From TMED27 sp045106175 (GTDB taxonomy: Bacteria > Pseudomonadota > Alphaproteobacteria > Micavibrionales > Micavibrionaceae), in contig JBGCEF010000056.1 in assembly GCA_045106175.1 (NCBI GenBank), positions 1 to 11,451 of the forward strand: DNA of 11,451 nt. Reading direction: 5' to 3'. Shown here in pieces: positions 5,940-11,451 of the stretch. The notes under the pieces are model-generated. The model did not search any database. It had not been told where the DNA came from and saw nothing but the letters and a program-made list of their open reading frames with translations. How positions within the stretch are numbered: the stretch's first letter is position 1; each line of letters starts with the position of its first letter. The position numbers and the translations under genes were made by a program.

Positions 5940-8081
5940 GTGCTGAATTTCTCTTCCGATAAAGACAAACCTGATGACGGCGATATCAAGCTGCCGGCAC
6001 TCAACCCACTCATAAAATTGTTCAAAAGCACACCGGGACTTGATGGACAGCCACGCTGGAGCCTTTACCAAGCCGCAGCAAACCAATATTACCAAATCAA
6101 TTGGGCTGAGTTTGAATGTCTGGCACGCTTTCACAAGCACGAACGAGCGAGCACATTAATTGAGGAAGTCAACAAACAGACCACACTGGAAATTGATTTA
6201 AATGATATAAAGGCATTGATCCTTTTCCTACAGCAAAATGGTTTATTGGTTCTTGTGCATCAGCAACCAGAAATACGCAAAAACATGTCGCTCTGGAAAA
6301 AGCTGGTCCATAATTATTTGTTCTTAACCTTGCCACTCTTCAAACCAACCAGTTTTTTAGAGCGCACACTTCCCTTCGTACGCCCCTTATTAAGCAAAGG
6401 GTTCATGGTTCTAATGATGGGGCTGCTGTTAATCGGTATTGTGATGACCATTCAACGCTTTGATGAATTCACGCATACCTTCTTGGATATGCTCTCGGTG
6501 CGCGGCGCAATTATCACATTCTTCGTTTTCACCGCAATTAAAATTATACACGAGTTCGCTCATGCATATATAGCAACGAAACATGGAGTGAAAATCCCGC
6601 ATATGGGGCTTGCATTAATTGTGATGTATCCAGTGCTTTACACAGAAACAACAGCAAGCTGGCAATTAGACTCACGCAAAAAGCGCATTGAAATAGGATT
6701 AGCCGGTGTAATGGCAGAGCTGGCACTGGCGGCAATATTTTTAATGCTATGGCATATTATGCCGCCGGGAATTGGCCAGAGTGTTGCATTCAGCGTAGTA
6801 GTAATTTCGCTGATCGGCTCATTATTTGTAAATCTTAATCCGATGATGCGTTTTGATGGATATTTTGTGCTGAGTGATGCGCTAAATATTGAAAACTTAC
6901 ATGCGCGCGCGATTGCCATAGCGCGATGGCGTCTGCGCGAGGCCTTGTTTGGGCTAGGCGATCCAGCACCTGAGCCTTTCACACCTTCGCTAGCACGATT
7001 CATGACCTTCTTTGGTTTTGCAGTAATCCTCTATAGGTTTTTTCTATTTTTAGGAATAGCACTACTGGTCTACGCCGTATTCTTTAAGCCCATGGGTTTA
7101 CTCATGATGCTAATAGAGCTGTTGTGGTTTATCGGCATTCCAATATGGAAGGAATTAAAAATCTGGTGGGAAAGACGCTGCGATATTGTCTCGCGTCGGC
7201 GCAGCCTCATTACAGCAAGCATTCTAGCAATAGTACTTGGGTTTTTGTTGATGCCGATGCGCACACATATTGCAATTTCTGGTGTTTTACAGGCCGATAA
7301 ATATAAAGCGGTGCAAGCGCCCTCTTCCGCTTTCATACGAAAACTCAATATCCACGAGGGACAAACAGTCAAAAAAGGCGATATTTTAGCAATCTTGGAA
7401 TCTGATACTTTAGAACAAGAACTAGAAAGCGCCAAAATCAACCTGAATAATTTAGAAGGCCAACAGCGCCGTGAAAAAACAGACATTGCATTATATCGTG
7501 AAAGAGGCGGTACATTAGAAAATGAAATAGACGCAGCACAACAAAACATAAAAACCTTGCAAAAACAGAAGGATAAACTGATTATTACAGCATCTTTTAA
7601 TGGCACAATTCGGGATTTATCTCCTGAAATTCATGCTGGTCGCTATATCTCAAGGCATAAACGCCTATTTCACCTCATCAAAGCCAATCAGAGCGATCTC
7701 ATCGCGTATGTTAATGAAAACCAATTACCGCGTATCAAAGCCAAAAGCACAGCAGAATTCCATCCTGATTTCTCATTGTTTTTAAAAGAAAAATTTATCG
7801 TTACATCCATTGACCCTGTGAATGTAAAAACGATTTCAAAGCCGGAATTGACCTCATTACATGGGGGCAATATTCCCGCAACGGTTGAAGGTGAGGCGAT
7901 TGTGCCGCTTGAGCCTGTATATAAAATTCGACTTAAGTCACTGAATAAAAACAACATTCTCAGTAAGTCCTCTACAACTCAAAAAGGACAAATCCGCATC
8001 CAAGCCACCCGCCAGAGTGCCTTGCTCTCTACGTTCAAGCGTTTAATCGCTCTAATCATCCGTGAAAGCGGATTAAATTAG
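5940..8081 (+). CDS. PqqD-like / M50 site-2-type protease / HlyD fusion protein
   Basis: 713 residues starting at GTG 5940, 4 nt after the previous stop. Three parts are visible. (1) Residues about 38-105 (QPRWSLYQAAANQYYQINWAEFECLARF and a helical end) resemble the winged-helix PqqD-like fold, known in other systems for binding leader peptides. (2) Residues about 150-440 form a polytopic membrane domain with the M50 zinc motif HEFAH (204-208, bases 6549-6563) and the second motif NLNPMMRFDGY (298-308) carrying the third metal ligand Asp306. All catalytic residues are kept, so it may be active. (3) Residues about 443-690 are a HlyD-type periplasmic arm: ISGVLQADKYKAVQAP, NIHEGQTVKKGDILAILES, a coiled-coil hairpin at 490-545, and FNGTIRDLSPEIHAGRYI. 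It is the last gene of the operon, placed just before the giant surface protein. Likely role (inferred): recognising, processing or conducting that protein at the inner membrane. A pure transport scaffold is the alternative. Confidence 0.87.
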   Translation: MLNFSSDKDKPDDGDIKLPALNPLIKLFKSTPGLDGQPRWSLYQAAANQYYQINWAEFECLARFHKHERASTLIEEVNKQTTLEIDLNDIKALILFLQQNGLLVLVHQQPEIRKNMSLWKKLVHNYLFLTLPLFKPTSFLERTLPFVRPLLSKGFMVLMMGLLLIGIVMTIQRFDEFTHTFLDMLSVRGAIITFFVFTAIKIIHEFAHAYIATKHGVKIPHMGLALIVMYPVLYTETTASWQLDSRKKRIEIGLAGVMAELALAAIFLMLWHIMPPGIGQSVAFSVVVISLIGSLFVNLNPMMRFDGYFVLSDALNIENLHARAIAIARWRLREALFGLGDPAPEPFTPSLARFMTFFGFAVILYRFFLFLGIALLVYAVFFKPMGLLMMLIELLWFIGIPIWKELKIWWERRCDIVSRRRSLITASILAIVLGFLLMPMRTHIAISGVLQADKYKAVQAPSSAFIRKLNIHEGQTVKKGDILAILESDTLEQELESAKINLNNLEGQQRREKTDIALYRERGGTLENEIDAAQQNIKTLQKQKDKLIITASFNGTIRDLSPEIHAGRYISRHKRLFHLIKANQSDLIAYVNENQLPRIKAKSTAEFHPDFSLFLKEKFIVTSIDPVNVKTISKPELTSLHGGNIPATVEGEAIVPLEPVYKIRLKSLNKNNILSKSSTTQKGQIRIQATRQSALLSTFKRLIALIIRESGLN

Positions 8082-8100
8082 ATTGTTTCTTAAGTTTTTT

Positions 8101-8115
8101 AGGTTTTGTAAGCCT
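8101..8115 (+). terminator. Weak hairpin after the operon
   Basis: AGGTTT (8101-8106) pairs with AAGCCT (8110-8115), including one G-T pair, around a 3-nt loop, and is followed by GCATTTCTT. A second weak stem, CTTA/TAAG (8122-8125/8135-8138), runs into GGGTTTTT. Either might cause partial termination between the export operon and the adhesin gene. Neither is strong. Confidence 0.25.
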
Positions 8116-8177
8116 GCATTTCTTAGGACTTTTATAAGGGTTTTTGACGTACAATAGTATAGTTGAGGAATAAAGTT

Positions 8178-8204
8178 TTGAACAATCGGGATCAAACCTC
8201 GTGA
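8178..8204 (+). CDS. Possible 8-codon leader ORF coupled to the adhesin start
   Basis: AGGA (8166-8169) is the best Shine-Dalgarno in the gap. It lies 8 nt before a TTG (8178) that opens an 8-codon frame (MNNRDQTS) ending in TGA 8202-8204. That stop overlaps the GTG (8201) of the large gene as GTGA. Ribosomes ending here could restart on the adhesin frame. The ORF is tiny and could be chance. Confidence 0.22.
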   Translation: MNNRDQTS

Positions 8205-11200
8205 ATGGGTTAACTAAAAATAAAATGGTAATTACGGCGCTAGAAAAGCGCCTTATGCTTGATGCGTCTTTAGGGGCGATCGTGACATCGGTCGTGTTTG
8301 GCGAAGACACCGTCAATGCGGCGCCGCAAGTTCTTGATAATGATGTCACAATCAGCGGAACCACGACTGATTTTAACGGAGAAAGCCTCACAATTTCAAC
8401 TGATGGCGGCGCTGAAGACCAATTGAGTATTGTCAATGAAGGTACAGCTGCCGGGCAAATTGGGTTTGACGGATCAAACGTAACCTATGGCGGCACTCTA
8501 ATTGGAACACTCACGTCCAATGGCGTAAATGGTAATGACCTCACCGTTGATCTCAATGCCAATGCCACGAAAGCAAGCATTGAGCGCCTCATCGAAAACC
8601 TAAACTATCGAAATGTTTCAGATACTCCGACACAAGATCACACCATCACCATCGCTCTAGGCACATATTTTTCCGAAAACCTGGATGTTACGATTGTAGC
8701 ACAAAATGATGATCCCGTAACAGCGACCAACTCAGGCATAACGTTACTTGAAGGCGCCTCTGCAACCATCACTACAACCGAATTAGATGTTACAGATACG
8801 GATGACGCGGATAGTGATATTATCTTTACAGTTGGCAGTGCTCCCACAAATGGACAGCTTGAATTAACAACAAATACAGGCGTTGCAATTACCAGTTTCA
8901 CTCGCAATGACATTGCAAATAACCGCGTTGTTTACGTTCATAACGACACTGAAACAACCAGCGATAGTTTCGATTTCACGGTTACAGATGGTGATACAAC
9001 GCTGACGAGTGATACATTTAACATTACAGTAACCGCCGTTAATGACCCTTTATCGCTAGATACCAATGCAGGCGTAACCGTTTTTCAAAACCTCTCCACG
9101 ACAATTGGCGGCGAAGCAGTACAGTTCGGCAACGAGCTCATTCGCAACAGCGGCGTCGGAAATTATTCAAGCTGGAACAATACGATTGATAATAAAAGCA
9201 TTCAATTCTCTGTAATTTTCACAACCCCTGCCGGCGCACCCAATGGTGTTCCAGGTGAAGTTTTGTTTGAAAGTGGCGGCACAGGCGTTGGTGTTGGCCT
9301 CGTCCTCAACTCTTCATTCGAGCTTGAGTTTTATGCAGGGCCATCAGCCCCTACACCAGAGCTTACAGGCGATGCTTTGCTGGCCAATACACAATATGCA
9401 GCCGTGATTGAAATCGATCAGGCCACAGATGAAATTCGCATGCATTTCGAACAGGCCGATAACTTTAGTTGGTACGCATTAGGGCGTGCAGCCAGAGAAG
9501 TTCTAACCGGCTACACCCAAACAGACCATTCCGGAAGCGGCAACGCAGCTGTAGGACAAATGAATCCAGAAGTCGGGGGATATAACGGAACACGTAGCGG
9601 CGTGACAACGTTTCAGGGCTCCATCGATAGCGATGTCGTCGTTACAGAGTTTCCAACCGCCTCTGGCACCCCGAACACAATGCTGGTTTACAATGATTTT
9701 GACACCAACTCCGATCAAATCGTTTACACCGTCACAACCGATGTAACAAACGGCACATTATTCCTTAATGGCGCCGCACTCGGCATAAACGATACATTCA
9801 CACAAGCTGACCTTGATTTTGGTTTCCTCACATATACCAATAGCGGCGGTGTAACAGATAGCTTTGGTTTTAATGTCACGGACGGCGACACGACCATTGC
9901 CGGACAAACATTCACCATTACAATTGATACATCAAACGTTGCACCCGAAATATTACATACAACAACAATTTTAGATGAAGATTTTGAAGGCGGAACATCA
10001 GGATGGAACAATAATACAACAACCGACCTTGGAAATGATCTTACAGAATTTTGGGGAGAGTTCAGCCGAAACATCGATGTAAGTGGCAACCAAGAACTCT
10101 TTCAAACTTTTGCAACATCCGGAACTCAAGATTACATCGTTGTAGAATTTGATTTTTACCGACTTGATAGCTGGGATAATGAGTTTTTCTATGCATTTAT
10201 TAATGACGCGCAAGTTTTTACAAACCAGCAATTCAACACAGGATATAGCCAAGAATCAGATGGAACGTCAGGAAATGTCTCATATACAGTTCAGGAAAGA
10301 ACAGACGTCGCCGGATATATTTCAGGAACAAGCGGTTGGACAGACCAAGCGCTTCATTACACCATGGTCATCGACACCTCTGACCCAACTTTTAAATTAG
10401 GTTTCGGCTCTAATTTGAATTCAAGCAATTTGACCGATGAAACTTTCGGGATTGATAACCTGAAAATCACAGAAATCAGCAAAGGTGGTTTAGGCAATCA
10501 GGAATTTTTTGTGACCGAGAACGCAGATAACGGCGATTTTGTCGGCACACTTCAAGCGATTGACGATAACGCTGGACAGCCTCTCACATACAGTATCACC
10601 GGCGGGACAGGAAATGGGCTGTTTAGCATTGATGCGTCAACCGGTGAAATCACAGTTGCAGACAACTCCACTTTTGATTTTGAAACCACAACATCTTACA
10701 CATTAGATCTTCATGTTACAGATGGGGCCCTTTCAGATACGCAGACTGTTACGATCCAGATGGTTGATGTGATTGAAAACACAGCGCCAGCCGTAACCGC
10801 ATCAACATTTTCTATTTCTGAAGATGCAGCGAATAACGACGATGTAGGCACGGTTATTGCTTCAGATGCTGAAGGAGATATTTTGACCTATAGCATTGTT
10901 GGAGGAAATACGGATAACGCTTTCAAGATCAATGCTACAACGGGTTTAATTGAAGTAAACAATTCCAGCGCGCTCGATTTTGATACCGATTCATCATATT
11001 CACTCAATATTCGTGTCACTGACAACAATACTTTGGGGCTGAGGCAAGATCGCACGATGACAATTAACCTGATTGATGTTGACGAGGCACCTTCTTTGGA
11101 TATTGGATACGTGATTGAAACACAAAATACAGGCGTGTTGTATAGTGCGGATACTGGGAATTTTTACAAAAACATAACAACCAATCGAAACAATGCGGAT

Positions 11201-11451
11201 TGGATCGCATATGCACCCACACAATTATTGAACGGTGTTGAAGCACATTTGGTGACGGTTACGTCCAATGCCGAATATGTTTTTGTTCGCGACAATGTAA
11301 GCGCAAGCCATGTCTGGTTGCCATTGTCTGACGCAGCTGAAGAAGGCAAGTGGATTTGGACAGTGGGTCCAGAGGCCGGAACACAGATTTCACAGGGCAA
11401 TGTGGACGCGGTAGGTTGGTTTAATCGCTGGCTTGGCTCCGAACCAAATAG
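8201..11451 (+). CDS. Giant multidomain LEPR-type surface adhesin, N-terminal part (3' end outside window)
   Basis: Open from GTG 8201 to the window end (1083 codons, no stop); the in-frame stop TAA at 8171-8173 limits the start. ATG 8225 is the alternative start. The N-terminus has no Sec signal peptide but carries LEKRLMLDAS (8240-8269), resembling the LEPR-x-LL/LEPR-x-x-x-DA motif of very large surface proteins. Modules follow: an adhesin unit with FDGSNVTYGGTLIGTL and ENLNYRNVSDTPTQ (about 8306-8715); a CSPG/cadherin-3-like repeat ending FDFTVTDGDTTLTSDTF (8716-9055); a LamG-like sandwich (about 9056-9660); a second CSPG-like repeat (9661-9955); a sandwich domain opening DEDFEGGTSGWNN (about 9960-10490); two cadherin repeats (10497-10790, 10791-11095); and a C-type-lectin-like domain cut by the edge. 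There is no cysteine in the part seen. Acidic Asp/Asn-rich loops suggest calcium binding. It is probably exported by the operon upstream and displayed on the cell surface for adhesion. Confidence 0.85.
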   Translation, partial: MNGLTKNKMVITALEKRLMLDASLGAIVTSVVFGEDTVNAAPQVLDNDVTISGTTTDFNGESLTISTDGGAEDQLSIVNEGTAAGQIGFDGSNVTYGGTLIGTLTSNGVNGNDLTVDLNANATKASIERLIENLNYRNVSDTPTQDHTITIALGTYFSENLDVTIVAQNDDPVTATNSGITLLEGASATITTTELDVTDTDDADSDIIFTVGSAPTNGQLELTTNTGVAITSFTRNDIANNRVVYVHNDTETTSDSFDFTVTDGDTTLTSDTFNITVTAVNDPLSLDTNAGVTVFQNLSTTIGGEAVQFGNELIRNSGVGNYSSWNNTIDNKSIQFSVIFTTPAGAPNGVPGEVLFESGGTGVGVGLVLNSSFELEFYAGPSAPTPELTGDALLANTQYAAVIEIDQATDEIRMHFEQADNFSWYALGRAAREVLTGYTQTDHSGSGNAAVGQMNPEVGGYNGTRSGVTTFQGSIDSDVVVTEFPTASGTPNTMLVYNDFDTNSDQIVYTVTTDVTNGTLFLNGAALGINDTFTQADLDFGFLTYTNSGGVTDSFGFNVTDGDTTIAGQTFTITIDTSNVAPEILHTTTILDEDFEGGTSGWNNNTTTDLGNDLTEFWGEFSRNIDVSGNQELFQTFATSGTQDYIVVEFDFYRLDSWDNEFFYAFINDAQVFTNQQFNTGYSQESDGTSGNVSYTVQERTDVAGYISGTSGWTDQALHYTMVIDTSDPTFKLGFGSNLNSSNLTDETFGIDNLKITEISKGGLGNQEFFVTENADNGDFVGTLQAIDDNAGQPLTYSITGGTGNGLFSIDASTGEITVADNSTFDFETTTSYTLDLHVTDGALSDTQTVTIQMVDVIENTAPAVTASTFSISEDAANNDDVGTVIASDAEGDILTYSIVGGNTDNAFKINATTGLIEVNNSSALDFDTDSSYSLNIRVTDNNTLGLRQDRTMTINLIDVDEAPSLDIGYVIETQNTGVLYSADTGNFYKNITTNRNNADWIAYAPTQLLNGVEAHLVTVTSNAEYVFVRDNVSASHVWLPLSDAAEEGKWIWTVGPEAGTQISQGNVDAVGWFNRWLGSEPN
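8240..8269 (+). other. LEPR-like N-terminal motif LEKRLMLDAS
   Basis: Codons 14-23 of the adhesin counted from GTG 8201. Proteins of this class usually read LEPR-x-LL or LEPRLMFDA near the N-terminus; here the Pro is Lys, but L-E-x-R-L-x-x-D-A is kept. A short, mildly hydrophobic stretch (LGAIVTSVVFG) follows. I take it as the likely export or sorting tag, by family knowledge and position only. Confidence 0.6.
10497..11095 (+). repeat. Two tandem cadherin repeats in the adhesin
   Basis: Each unit of about 100 residues has the pattern (F)-x-(V/I)-(T/S)-E-(N/D)-A, GT-(L/V) followed by an acidic turn, LTYSI, FxI-(D/N)-A-(S/T)-TG-x-I-x-V, (F/L)DF-(E/D)-T and a final T-(M/V)-T-I-(Q/N) strand leading to VDV or IDV. 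The first unit spans 10497-10790 and the second 10791-11095. These residues fit calcium-stiffened cadherin folds. Confidence 0.7.
11096..11451 (+). other. C-type-lectin-like domain, cut by the window end
   Basis: After the second cadherin unit the protein reads AHLVTVTSNAEYVFV, VWLPLSDAAEEGKWIWTVGPEAG and FNRWLGSEPN, the usual order of a C-type-lectin-like fold (helix entry LVT-x-x-S/N-x-E, then EG-x-W-x-W, then W-x-x-x-EPN). EPN is the calcium-site triplet of mannose-type lectins. The expected cysteines are missing, and the end of the fold lies outside the window. Confidence 0.68.

Noticed and set aside
7070..7606. Minus-strand open frame of 178 codons
   Set aside because: It lies antisense to the well-supported M50-HlyD gene, has a Ser/Cys/Ile-rich product without motifs, and no ribosome site.
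8105..8118. Third copy of the direct repeat (TTGTAAGCCTG)
   Set aside because: Only about 10 bases resemble the core, with an inserted A, and the rest does not match.
1..11451. CRISPR array, tRNA or rRNA genes, transposase, integrase
   Set aside because: I saw no regularly spaced repeats, cloverleaf sequence, rRNA-like stretch or recombinase motif on either strand.

Overview
The window looks like chromosomal DNA from a Gram-negative bacterium. The outer-membrane lipoprotein of the TolC type, the periplasmic adaptors and the very large secreted protein all need two membranes. Base composition is moderately AT-rich, and the spaces between genes are strongly so. A proteobacterium, perhaps an aquatic one, fits best; I cannot place it more closely from sequence alone. 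All supported genes are on the + strand.

Left part (1-1667): the 3' end of a glycerol-3-phosphate dehydrogenase gene (glpD), then a deiodinase-like redoxin gene broken by a single-base frameshift in a run of A. A diverged direct repeat of about 35 bp follows each of the two genes. Next comes an AT-rich gap (1668-1927) holding one weak promoter candidate.

Centre (1928-8081): a tight four-gene operon with junctions of -4, +1 and +4 nt. It encodes (1) a TolC-type outer-membrane lipoprotein, (2) an inner-membrane adaptor with a striking basic, proline-rich cytoplasmic tail, (3) a second adaptor with a GAF-like cytoplasmic N-domain, and (4) a three-part fusion of a PqqD-like domain, an M50 (site-2 protease type) membrane metalloprotease and a HlyD-type periplasmic domain. 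No ABC, RND or MFS transporter gene is visible.

Right part (8201 to the window end): the start of a giant, cysteine-free, multidomain surface protein. It carries an N-terminal LEPR-like motif (LEKRLMLDAS) instead of a classical signal peptide, then adhesin-type, CSPG/cadherin-3-like, LamG-like and cadherin modules, and a C-type-lectin-like domain cut by the window edge.

Proposed working model (inference): the four-gene operon is a dedicated export and processing machine for the giant adhesin. The PqqD-like domain or the basic tail would recognise the LEPR-like leader, the M50 core would process it or form the membrane path, three adaptor modules would span the periplasm, and the TolC-like lipoprotein would be the outer-membrane exit. 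Similar gene sets occur beside LEPR-type giant proteins in other bacteria, as far as I recall, but I know of no worked-out mechanism. This is the most interesting part of the window.
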